Assembly (NCBI GenBank): GCA_949427775.1
Contig: CASQEL010000052.1
Span: forward strand, 1-9,610
From: an uncultured Desulfovibrionaceae bacterium
GTDB taxonomy: Bacteria > Desulfobacterota > Desulfovibrionia > Desulfovibrionales > Desulfovibrionaceae
Length of the DNA stretch: 9,610 nt
Direction of reading: 5' to 3'
Part shown: positions 1-6,278 of the stretch, one piece after another
Layout of the letters: each line of letters opens with the position of its first letter
Numbering within the stretch: position 1 is the stretch's first letter
Notes under the pieces: generated by a model
Seen by the model: the letters and a program-made list of their open reading frames with translations, nothing else
The model's database searches: none
Told to the model about the DNA's origin: nothing
Made by a program: the position numbers and the translations under genes

Positions 1-125
1 CAGTCGTCGGGCAAAGCAAGAGAAAAGTACTTGGTTTTCACATCCGCAGCCGCCGCCGGGACGGCAAGGACAAGGGCAAGAGCTCCGGCAAGAAAAACCT
101 TACCGCATTTTTTCATAAGAGACAT
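1..125 (-). CDS. Exported protein, N-terminal fragment (runs off left edge)
   Basis: Only the first 41 codons are inside the window. They begin MSLMKKCGKVFLAG, continue with an Ala/Leu/Val-rich hydrophobic core and end in a Sec signal-peptidase-like AAAAD site. The mature part starts near Asp28 with VKTKYFSLALPDD. The start at 125 is chosen because AGGAGG lies six bases upstream (132-137, read on the minus strand); an internal ATG at 116 is possible but less well spaced. The protein should be exported to the periplasm or cell surface. A Tyr-Phe-Ser-Leu-x-Leu-Pro-Asp stretch just after the signal peptide is seen in small secreted bacterial proteins, but the family cannot be named from this fragment. 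It lies downstream of the export locus on the same strand, separated by 405 bases, so it is probably a separate transcription unit. Confidence 0.75.
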   Translation of the reverse strand, partial: MSLMKKCGKVFLAGALALVLAVPAAAADVKTKYFSLALPDD

Positions 126-160
126 GATGTTCCTCCTTCGATAAGTGACAAGGATGTGTC

Positions 161-448
161 GTGAAAAAAATACCTGTCCAGGTGTGCATCTTGGCAGCAA
201 AATTTTTTGTTTTTCAATATGTTATTTTTTTATTCCACGCGGCGCCACGTGTTTCCTCCTTATGCATGGCGATTGCATTCAGTGCCTTTGCCTACATAAC
301 ATACTATTTTACTGCTTTGGAAGGCCCAACGTCTTTCAAAACGCTTTTTCGGGGAAACGTCAAGTATCCTTTTGCTGTTTTTCACGGGAAGGACAAATCG
401 GAATTTTGGGACAAGATGCGGAGTGCGAAAGAAAGGTCGACGCTGTGA
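161..448 (+). CDS. Possible small two-helix membrane protein (doubtful)
   Basis: This is a 95-codon plus-strand frame starting with GTG. AAGGA lies six bases upstream (150-154), and the TGA stop at 446-448 is followed ten bases later by a hairpin with a short T tract (459-478). The translation starts MKKIPVQVC, has two hydrophobic stretches (about residues 8-27 and 31-52) and ends in a charged tail (about 53-95), as in a small inner-membrane protein. I recognise no family. Against it: only about half of its third codon positions are G or C, well below the clearly GC-biased neighbours, and T-rich non-coding DNA readily gives Phe/Leu-rich frames. Its start is also only 35 bases from the divergent gene at 125, leaving no room for separate promoters. 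Either it is a foreign small gene or a chance ORF. Confidence 0.28.
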   Translation: MKKIPVQVCILAAKFFVFQYVIFLFHAAPRVSSLCMAIAFSAFAYITYYFTALEGPTSFKTLFRGNVKYPFAVFHGKDKSEFWDKMRSAKERSTL

Positions 449-478
449 AAACGTCGATGCCGAAAAAATTCGGCTTTT
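437..478 (+). terminator. Paired hairpins with short T tract on the plus strand
   Basis: The first hairpin has arms TCGACG (437-442) and CGTCGA (452-457) with a nine-base loop. The second has arms GCCGAA (459-464) and TTCGGC (469-474) with an AAAA loop. Only the plus strand has T residues directly after the second stem (475-478). It would therefore terminate plus-strand transcription, fitting the doubtful ORF ending at 448. Read on the minus strand it is the first stem-loop structure after the export locus, but no U tract follows, so intrinsic termination of that operon here is not well supported. Confidence 0.33.
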
Positions 479-530
479 GGACGGCCCGCAGCGGAAACTT
501 TCGGGCACGCCCTGATTTTGTGCCGCATGA

Positions 531-1115
531 TCACGGGGTTTGTCGCTCTTTTTGCTGTATCGCCGCTTCCGGGGAGACATAGTCCATGTGAAATTCCCAG
601 CCGGTTTCCGGCGTGTAGCGGCGGCTGAATTTGGCGTTGTGATAGTGATATTCCGTCGGTTCAGGCGCCATGGCCTCGAAGGCGCGGATGGCTTCCAAAA
701 TGCGCTCCTCAGGCCACCGATAGCTGCCGACAACCAATGCCCGATGCACTAATTGGAGAAATCGCGGGCCTCCGTCGTAGTGGTCCCTGACGCCGGAGAA
801 GTTGATGGTGAGGCCGCGCACGTAGCCATCTTCCATGCGGATATGCAGAGTCGTCGTATGCCCGTAGTCTACAAGATATCCCCCTTCTTCCGGCACAGGA
901 TTGCGGAGGTGCACCAAAGGGGAAGCTCCGGTGTTCCAGAAACGTTGAAAAGCGCCCCAGGTGAGCCGTGGTCCGGTAGGTCCGCCGGCTTCAGCCGTGG
1001 CTGCGTACCCCGCGCACAACAGGAAGGCAAGGCACAGACAGGTGCAAACAAAAGCAGGCGTTCGCGGCAAATCCTTATTCAGGGAATACAGGCGGGAGAG
1101 AAAAGCAGGATACAT
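531..1115 (-). CDS. Exported protein of unknown family
   Basis: The product is 194 residues. The start at 1115 is chosen because GGAG lies five bases upstream; the frame stays open further upstream but has no good ribosome binding site there. Residues 21-40 are a hydrophobic, Cys-rich segment after a long polar N-region, followed by an Ala-x-Ala site (ATAEA, about residue 43), so a Sec signal peptide is likely. There is no lipobox. The mature part (about 150 residues) has mixed polar and aromatic character, with GYLVDYGHTTTLHIRMEDGY, then a Gly/Asp/Arg-rich turn (SGVRDHYDGG), a likely helix (EERILEAIRAFEAM) and the motif TEYHYHNAKFSRRY. I do not recognise the family. A 171-base gap separates it from the flippase gene. 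A weak promoter-like pair (TTGCAA, 17 bases, GATGAT on the minus strand) lies in that gap, so it may be co-transcribed or have its own start. Position suggests a periplasmic accessory factor of the locus, which is inference. Confidence 0.75.
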   Translation of the reverse strand: MYPAFLSRLYSLNKDLPRTPAFVCTCLCLAFLLCAGYAATAEAGGPTGPRLTWGAFQRFWNTGASPLVHLRNPVPEEGGYLVDYGHTTTLHIRMEDGYVRGLTINFSGVRDHYDGGPRFLQLVHRALVVGSYRWPEERILEAIRAFEAMAPEPTEYHYHNAKFSRRYTPETGWEFHMDYVSPEAAIQQKERQTP

Positions 1116-1286
1116 GGCATCTCCGGAGATGTGTCGGTTGCAGATGCGTTGGAACAAATCGCAGTCAGCCTGACGCACGGGTCGGCTGCGGGAACAGTCC
1201 CATATGTAAATGCGACGGGAGCGCATTTCCGTGATCATCTGATATGATGCACGGTTTTGCAAAAGCCGCCGTAAAAATTCTCTGCG

Positions 1287-2750
1287 TCACGTTGCAGTGG
1301 GACCCTCGTTTTCCGTCGTCCCGGATTGCGGACCGGTATTTTGATGCGGAGCGCTTTCCCACGGCGGCGGCGGCCGCCAGCGCCAGAGCAACAGCAGGAG
1401 CGGCAGCAACCCGGCCGCTTCGGCCGCCAGGCGGGGAAGAAGCGGCGTCAACGTCCACCACAACCCCGCGGAAGCGCCGATGGTCGCCAGCATCATTCCC
1501 CACTGGACAAGACTCATGGGGCGTGCCGCGTACTGGAAATAGCTGACGGTCAGGATAGCCACCCAAACTTTGGTGGCCGTCAGGGCGATGGCGGCTCCTT
1601 CCAGCGGTTTGAGCGGGATCAGCTCCAGGCACAGCACGATATTGAGCGCCAGGCCGCTCAGATAGAAGGCCAGCAACAGACGGTGTCGCCGCATGCCGAT
1701 CATGGCGTAGGCCGCCAGATTATGGAGGAAGGCGGTGGCCAGGCACGGCGTCAGCAGGCGTTGCGCCGTGACGGCGGTGCTGTAATTGGCGCCGTAGATA
1801 AAGGTCAGGATGCGGTCGCTTTCCACGCAGAGCACATAGATGATGGGGAGGGCGGCGGCCCACAGGCTGCGGGCCGTCTGCCCGGAAAGTTGTCGGAATC
1901 CCTCCCTGTCCTGTTCCCACAGTCTGGCCAGCATCGGAAATATGACTTTTCCCAGCAGGGCGCTGGACACCAGGACAGAAAGGCCTTCCACCGTTTCCCA
2001 GGCGACGCTGTATCCGCCTACGGCGGCGTCGCCGCCGTGGTTTTTCAGGAAGAAGACGTTGATTTTGTTATAGGCCATGGTGCAACAGGCCATGCAGGTG
2101 AAGACGATGCCGTTTTTCCACTGCCGCCCCAAATCCCGCATCTGCTCCAGGTTGATGCCGGTAAGGGGATTGCGTCCCAGAGCCTTGACGGCAAAGGCCA
2201 TGAGGATGAGTGATTCGATGGGTTTGTACAGGGCGATGTAGACGGGCGAGGCCCCCAGCAACACCAGGCAGATGCCGTAGCCGATGCCGAGCAGACTGGC
2301 GGGCACGCGAATGCGCATTTCCACATCCTGCCGTCCCCGCGCCTGGCACAGGGCGAAAAAGGAATCCGTTACCGCGTCCAACCCGAGGCCGGCGGCAATG
2401 GCCAGCACCGTGAGGCGCAGTTCAAAAGTGTACTGTTGCCAGCCTGTAAAAAACCACGTGGCGCACAGAGCCAGCAGCAGCAGGGCTCCCTTGAGCCAGG
2501 TGACTTCTCCCAGCAGCATGCGGGGACGGCTTTCCCGGCGGGCGAATGTGGACAACAGATAATCGTTGAGCCCCACATCGGCAACCGTGCGTACCAGATA
2601 GCCGGTGGTCAGGGCCAGCATGATCTGTCCCAGGGCGTCGGGGCTCCAGCGGGCCAGGAGAATAGTGAATCCCGTCCAGGCGAGATCGCGGGTCCACTGG
2701 GCGCCGAGGACATATCCCAGACGCTGAGGAATACTTTTAAGCTTCGCCAT
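1287..2750 (-). CDS. Wzx-like polysaccharide/lipid flippase (MOP superfamily)
   Basis: The product is a 487-residue polytopic inner-membrane protein with about 12-14 hydrophobic segments. ATG 2750 has AAGGAG four bases upstream and overlaps the end of the YbhN-like gene by 14 bases, implying translational coupling. Family features include the N-terminal pattern SPDALGQIMLALTTGYLVR followed by VADVGLNDYLLSTFARR (about residues 36-72), the central FPMLARLWEQDREGFRQL (about 271-288), and LTFIYGANYSTAVTAQRLL (about 315-333). These are typical of the polysaccharide biosynthesis/export (Wzx/RfbX) branch. Members flip lipid-linked sugars or related amphiphiles from the cytoplasmic to the periplasmic face, driven by ion gradients. 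The last 30 or so residues form a Pro-rich, polar, probably cytoplasmic tail. The true substrate cannot be read from sequence, and no glycosyltransferase is nearby to indicate an O-antigen-type substrate. Confidence 0.86.
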   Translation of the reverse strand: MAKLKSIPQRLGYVLGAQWTRDLAWTGFTILLARWSPDALGQIMLALTTGYLVRTVADVGLNDYLLSTFARRESRPRMLLGEVTWLKGALLLLALCATWFFTGWQQYTFELRLTVLAIAAGLGLDAVTDSFFALCQARGRQDVEMRIRVPASLLGIGYGICLVLLGASPVYIALYKPIESLILMAFAVKALGRNPLTGINLEQMRDLGRQWKNGIVFTCMACCTMAYNKINVFFLKNHGGDAAVGGYSVAWETVEGLSVLVSSALLGKVIFPMLARLWEQDREGFRQLSGQTARSLWAAALPIIYVLCVESDRILTFIYGANYSTAVTAQRLLTPCLATAFLHNLAAYAMIGMRRHRLLLAFYLSGLALNIVLCLELIPLKPLEGAAIALTATKVWVAILTVSYFQYAARPMSLVQWGMMLATIGASAGLWWTLTPLLPRLAAEAAGLLPLLLLLWRWRPPPPWESAPHQNTGPQSGTTENEGPTAT

Positions 2751-3702
2751 GAGGCTCCTTATGGGGAGAAGGCCGCAGATGAAAATCTTCCCGCAGCAGC
2801 ACATATCCCGCAAACAACACAAACGGCGCCATTTGCGTCAGGTGCAGCGTCAGAACGGCTCCCAGAGCCTGGGCCTTGTCCACGCCGAGCACTCCTAAAG
2901 CCGTCACGCAGGCCGCCTCATAAGCGCCGAGACCGGCGGGCATGGACGGCAGAATCAGACCGACGCCTCCGGCGATGCAGACCAGGGCCGCGCCGCCTGC
3001 CCCTATGGGCAGATGGCAGACCGCGGCGAGGAACCAGAAGGTGAACACAACGTACCCGCACCACAGGGCGAGAGAAAGGCCCATGAGCACGAGCCAGCGC
3101 GGTCGGTGGGCGGCTCCGCCCAGGCGTTCCACAATGGATCGCGTCAGCCCGCGCAGTTGTTCCGAAGGCAACCGGCCGGTCATGCGTACGAACGTTTCGG
3201 GAAAACGGAACAGCAGCAATAGCCCGCACCAGAGGATCAGCATGCCTCCCAGCAGGGGGAGATAAAGACGGCTGACGTTGAAATACAGACCGATGGCTAC
3301 GGCATAGACGAGCACCGCATTGAGATCCGAAAGCCGCTCCCAGAAAACCGCGCACAGGCTTTCCGCCGCGCTGATATGACGGCGGCGGGCCAGATAGGCG
3401 GCTTTAGCCACTTCTCCCAATTTGGCGGGCAGGAGGTTGTTGACGCCGTTGCCGAAAACGAACGCCGCCAGTGCCGTGGGCAGGGTCGCTTTACCCCCTG
3501 TCAGATAGTTCAGGCGGATTCCGGCGGGCAGAACGAAAAAAAGGAAGATCGTCATGAACAACAACACGCGCCATGGCGAATATACGCGGACGGCCGCCAG
3601 CAGTTCTTCCACCCGCATATCGTGCAGCAGATACCAGAAACAGGCGATGATGATCACAGCCTGAAACAGTTTCAAAAGTCGGGTGCGGGTTTGCGAAGTC
3701 AT
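2737..3702 (-). CDS. YbhN/MprF-type flippase-like membrane protein (LPG synthase TM-region family)
   Basis: The product is a 321-residue inner-membrane protein with about eight hydrophobic segments. ATG 3702 has AGGA four bases upstream; an upstream TTG at 3714 lacks a ribosome binding site. It matches the integral-membrane domain found in MprF and in stand-alone YbhN/AglD-like proteins: NNLLPAKLGEVAKAAYLARR (residues 88-107, with the conserved Leu-Pro-Ala-x-x-Gly-Glu), WERLSDL (121-127), and LPSMPAGLGAYEA (251-263). The family is linked to transport or flipping of lipids and lipid-linked molecules. The aminoacyl-transferase domain of full-length MprF is absent, so this is not a lipid-lysylating enzyme. 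It overlaps the Wzx-like gene by 14 bases, so the two membrane proteins are probably made together and may handle the same lipid-like substrate. Confidence 0.9.
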   Translation of the reverse strand: MTSQTRTRLLKLFQAVIIIACFWYLLHDMRVEELLAAVRVYSPWRVLLFMTIFLFFVLPAGIRLNYLTGGKATLPTALAAFVFGNGVNNLLPAKLGEVAKAAYLARRRHISAAESLCAVFWERLSDLNAVLVYAVAIGLYFNVSRLYLPLLGGMLILWCGLLLLFRFPETFVRMTGRLPSEQLRGLTRSIVERLGGAAHRPRWLVLMGLSLALWCGYVVFTFWFLAAVCHLPIGAGGAALVCIAGGVGLILPSMPAGLGAYEAACVTALGVLGVDKAQALGAVLTLHLTQMAPFVLFAGYVLLREDFHLRPSPHKEPHGEA

Positions 3703-3722
3703 GACGTCCTGCAAGGTCGGCG

Positions 3723-3755
3723 ACGCCGCGTCGGCATCTCTGCCGGACGCGGCGT
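3723..3755. other. Strong intergenic stem-loop between adaptor and YbhN-like genes
   Basis: The arms are ACGCCGCGTCGGCA (3723-3736) and TGCCGGACGCGGCGT (3741-3755), with loop TCTC. This gives a 14-bp, very GC-rich stem with one bulged base. It fills half of the 68-base gap between the adaptor stop (3771) and the next start (3702). No U tract follows on either strand, so it is not a classic intrinsic terminator. On the minus-strand transcript it could block 3' exonucleases and stabilise the upstream message, mark an RNA-processing site, or cause partial polymerase stalling that lowers expression of the two flippase-like genes. Confidence 0.7.
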
Positions 3756-3770
3756 TGAAATCAGTGCAAA

Positions 3771-4688
3771 CTACTTCGCGCTTCTGCCGAAATGCACGAC
3801 AGCCTTGAAGCCGGGCTTCAACTCAAGATCCGGATTGGGCACCGTCAGCTCCACCGTATAAAACGAAGGGTTGGCGACGTTCATATCGTTGGATGTCCAG
3901 GCGATTTTGGCGACGCGGGCGGAAAATTCCTTGTCGCGCAGCGAGGGAATTTGGACCACGGCCGTATCCCCTACCTTGATGCGGCTGAGATCGGCTTCAT
4001 AGACCTGGACCTGAATCAGCATGGGGTTCATCTGACCAATGCTGATGGGGGCGGTGCCTGCGGGCAATTGGGCGCCCGGATAGAGGTTGGACGCGACGGA
4101 AAGAACATGGCCGTCCAACGGCGCGGTAAGGGTCAGCGTGTCGGGCAGCAGCGCGCCTCCCTTCAGAGGAACGCCGTAATACCCCTCCAATTCGGTCATT
4201 CGGGCCTTGAAGGACGCCTCCGTCTTTTCAATGGTGGCGCGCGTGAGGGCGATACGCTTCTGCAGGGAAGTCACGTCGTCTTCCAGACGCCGCAACGCCT
4301 GTGCGGACCCCAGCTTCGAGGCCACCAGCTGGCGGGTTTTGTTCCGCTGGGCGATACTTTCCGCCAGACGCCGCTCCATGTCCAGCACCTGGCCGCGCAT
4401 ACCTTCAGTGCCCGCCCCCATGGTCACTTCCCGCTGAAGCACGCGCTCCGCTTCCTCCTGGAGATGATAGCGCAACAGTCCCTGACCCGTGGTGACGGCG
4501 TCGCCCGGCGCGACCAGCACTTCATCCACGATGGCGTTGAAAGGCAGGGCTACCCAGCGGGTTACCGTGGTCACGACTTTGCCGCTGAGGATGGTGGACT
4601 GCGGATCGGCGGCGCGGGCCGGAATATGCGCAAGCATCGTCAGCAGCGTGGCCGTCAGAACGAGGGGGGAAAGTATATGCCGTCCCAT
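3771..4688 (-). CDS. Periplasmic adaptor (membrane fusion protein, HlyD/RND type)
   Basis: The product is 305 residues. Its ATG overlaps the stop of the TolC-like gene as TGATG, and AAAGGAG lies eight bases upstream, so the two are translationally coupled. A Sec signal peptide covers about residues 1-27 (ARA-AD cleavage). The mature protein has the adaptor order: first half of the lipoyl domain (about 35-75, with IVDEVLVAPGDAVTTGQGLL); an alpha-helical coiled-coil hairpin (about 76-169, charged heptads); second lipoyl half (about 180-220, TAPLDGHVLSVASNLYPGAQ); then the beta-barrel region with VYEADLSRIKVGDTAVVQIP (about 229-248). There is no N-terminal transmembrane anchor and no lipobox, so it should be soluble in the periplasm. 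Adaptors bridge an inner-membrane pump and a TolC channel. No ABC, RND or MFS pump is encoded in this window, so its partner is elsewhere or is one of the flippase-like proteins downstream. Confidence 0.9.
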   Translation of the reverse strand: MGRHILSPLVLTATLLTMLAHIPARAADPQSTILSGKVVTTVTRWVALPFNAIVDEVLVAPGDAVTTGQGLLRYHLQEEAERVLQREVTMGAGTEGMRGQVLDMERRLAESIAQRNKTRQLVASKLGSAQALRRLEDDVTSLQKRIALTRATIEKTEASFKARMTELEGYYGVPLKGGALLPDTLTLTAPLDGHVLSVASNLYPGAQLPAGTAPISIGQMNPMLIQVQVYEADLSRIKVGDTAVVQIPSLRDKEFSARVAKIAWTSNDMNVANPSFYTVELTVPNPDLELKPGFKAVVHFGRSAK

Positions 4689-6181
4689 CACTTGATCTCC
4701 TTTGCCGGAAGGCCGAGATAGCGTTCCTGAAGCACGTTGGCCACATCCATCCATTCCAGTTGCGCCAGTTCCAGTTCCAGTTCCGCGTTGATGTATTTAA
4801 TGCGGCTGTTGACCACAGCTTCCTTTTTGTTCATGACGGCCGGGAAGTCTCCGACACCTTCGCGGAAAGCGATTTCCGCTTCCTTGTACTCCATTTCCGC
4901 CACGTCCAGGCTGTTCCGGGCCAACTTCTTGCCGGTTTCCGCCATGCTGACCCGCTGCTCGCTCTGCAGCCATTTGTTGGAGTAATCGGTACGCCGGCGC
5001 GCCTGTTCGTGGAACGCCTTGGCCTTGCCCATGCGGGCGGTCTGCACGCCGCGATAACGACGCCCCCAGTCCAGCAGGGGAAAGTCGAAGTTCAGATGGA
5101 CAAACAGGTCGGATGTGCCCTTGGCGGGCTGGTACTGTCCCGCGGGCGGGTTGTTGTTGACGTGGATGGTCATGTCAGGGACGTACTTGGCCCAGGCGAC
5201 CATGATATTGTAATCGTGCAAAACGACCTGGGTACGCACGATGAGCTCGTCCTCGGTGGCGGGCCAACGGTTTTCCCACTGAAGATTGTGTCCGTTGAAG
5301 CCCCGCAGAATGCTGTCGGCGTCGCTGGTGTCCAGTTTGAGTTTCTGGCGAGGGTCCACCCCGGCCAGAATCTTGAGTTTGGTCTGGAGCATCACCGCTT
5401 CCATCTCGGATTTTTCCACCTGGAGCTGGGCCTGGCGTTCTTTCTGGCGGGCCATGTTCACCGAGACGCCCTGGCGGCCTTCCACGGCTTCCACCTGCTG
5501 CCAGTAGGCGATTAGTTCCTTGTTCAACGGCAGCAGGCTCTTCTGCTGCTCCATGATCTTGCGTTGCGCTTCCAGCTTGAGATAGATTTCCGCGATCTGC
5601 GTGAGCGCCGCGCCGATGGCTTTGCGATGGGCTGAAATGGCCAGGGAAACCATGATCTTCTGAACCTGGTGATTGAAATATGTGGCCAGCGGATTGGGGA
5701 AGGAGGCGTAAAAACCTATCTGGAATTTGGGCTGGCCGTAGTCGCTGGGCTTGTCTTTCTCGCTGTCGTTGTACTGTGTCAGGTTGGACGAGGCCGTCAA
5801 GGTCATGCGCGGTTCGGGCAGATACTGCCAGATGGCGTCGGTGAGTTGCAGACGTTTGACTTCCAGATCCACGGCGCTGTTGACCAGCATGGGCGATTGC
5901 TGGATGGTCAGGTAAACACAGTCGTCGAACCGGAAGGTCTTGTCGGGATCGTACAGATTGGGAACGGCGGATTCGAGCTTCACCTTGTTTTCCACAGGAA
6001 CCCCCGGAGCCTCTTCGAGCCAGTGGCGGGCGGGCAGTTCCGGCGCGTTCTGCGATGCCTTTCGGGAGGCGCATGCGGCCAGGAACAACAATGCCATGCA
6101 CAGGGTCATGATGCAGAAATGCCTGAGTCTTCCATGCGGCTGCGCGGCGGATGCGGCGTAGAAAAACGGACGATGTATCAT
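4688..6181 (-). CDS. TolC-family outer-membrane efflux lipoprotein
   Basis: The product is 497 residues. Start 6181 is chosen over upstream in-frame ATGs (6202, 6307) because AAAGGA lies six bases before it and because it places a lipoprotein signal near the N-terminus. The lipobox is LAAC with Cys37 as the acylation site and Ala at +2, consistent with the outer membrane. The body has two related halves typical of outer-membrane factors: FRFDDCVYLTIQQSPMLVNS (about 83-102) opens the first, and DFPLLDWGRRYRGVQTA (about 366-382) opens the second transmembrane-strand/helix repeat. Long amphipathic helices rich in Gln, Glu, Lys and Ala lie between (about 175-275 and 385-480). As a trimer it should form an export duct through the outer membrane. 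Near the C-terminus three tandem CCAGTT hexamers (4765-4782 on the plus strand) encode Glu-Leu repeats. A 97-base gap with a hairpin separates it from the synthase gene. Confidence 0.94.
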   Translation of the reverse strand: MIHRPFFYAASAAQPHGRLRHFCIMTLCMALLFLAACASRKASQNAPELPARHWLEEAPGVPVENKVKLESAVPNLYDPDKTFRFDDCVYLTIQQSPMLVNSAVDLEVKRLQLTDAIWQYLPEPRMTLTASSNLTQYNDSEKDKPSDYGQPKFQIGFYASFPNPLATYFNHQVQKIMVSLAISAHRKAIGAALTQIAEIYLKLEAQRKIMEQQKSLLPLNKELIAYWQQVEAVEGRQGVSVNMARQKERQAQLQVEKSEMEAVMLQTKLKILAGVDPRQKLKLDTSDADSILRGFNGHNLQWENRWPATEDELIVRTQVVLHDYNIMVAWAKYVPDMTIHVNNNPPAGQYQPAKGTSDLFVHLNFDFPLLDWGRRYRGVQTARMGKAKAFHEQARRRTDYSNKWLQSEQRVSMAETGKKLARNSLDVAEMEYKEAEIAFREGVGDFPAVMNKKEAVVNSRIKYINAELELELAQLEWMDVANVLQERYLGLPAKEIK

Positions 6182-6234
6182 GGTGTTTCCTTTGATTGCC
6201 ATCAACGCTGACGTACTGAATCCGAACCTGGCCC

Positions 6235-6274
6235 AAAAACGGCAGGCACCCGTGCGCGCGACGCGGCGGGTGCC
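6235..6274 (-). terminator. Terminator or attenuator hairpin after the synthase gene
   Basis: On the minus strand the synthase stop (6281-6279) is followed by GGCACCCG, a 14-base GC-rich spacer, CGGGTGCC (arms at 6274-6267 and 6252-6245), then TGCCG and five T residues (6239-6235). The eight-base stem is perfect, and a competing pairing with the trailing TGCCG is possible. The T tract starts five bases after the stem, later than ideal. No good promoter is visible between here and the TolC-like start at 6181. The structure may therefore act as partial termination that sets the level of export genes relative to the synthase. Confidence 0.55.
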
Positions 6275-6278
6275 GGAA

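Larger units (their letters stand above)
126..530. other. 405-base intergenic gap, AT-richer than its surroundings
   Basis: This gap separates the end of the export locus (531) from the exported protein starting at 125. It is clearly richer in A and T than the flanking genes, especially at 190-330. It contains a plus-strand ORF with a plausible ribosome binding site (161-448), two adjacent hairpins (437-457 and 459-474), and an imperfect palindrome around GGCGCC (near 237-250). On the minus strand, AAGGAGG at 255-261 precedes an eight-codon frame (248-222). The promoter of the gene at 125 is expected here. The best -35-like words (TTGACG, TTGAAA on the minus strand) have no convincing -10 partner at normal spacing, so no promoter is called. 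Confidence 0.6.

Noticed and set aside
1116..1286. TTTTGCAAAA palindrome and weak promoter-like words in the gap before the exported protein
   Set aside because: The palindrome has no loop or T tract for termination, and the promoter-like pair matches only four of six bases in each box. Mentioned with the gene but not called.
2937..3030. Dense GC palindromes and CGCC/GGCG words within the YbhN-like gene and elsewhere in coding DNA
   Set aside because: Expected from codon use in GC-rich genes coding for Gly, Ala and Arg. No regular spacing or repeat unit, so neither a CRISPR array nor an origin.
3792..4721. Plus-strand open frame (309 codons) opposite the adaptor gene
   Set aside because: It mirrors the GC-rich codon bias of the adaptor and TolC-like genes. 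No recognisable domain, and the minus strand shows lipoyl and barrel motifs with coupled starts.
4756..4782. CCAGTT hexamer repeated (three in tandem plus one nearby)
   Set aside because: It is in frame and encodes Glu-Leu heptad-like residues of the TolC-like C-terminus. Three units are too few to argue for phase variation.
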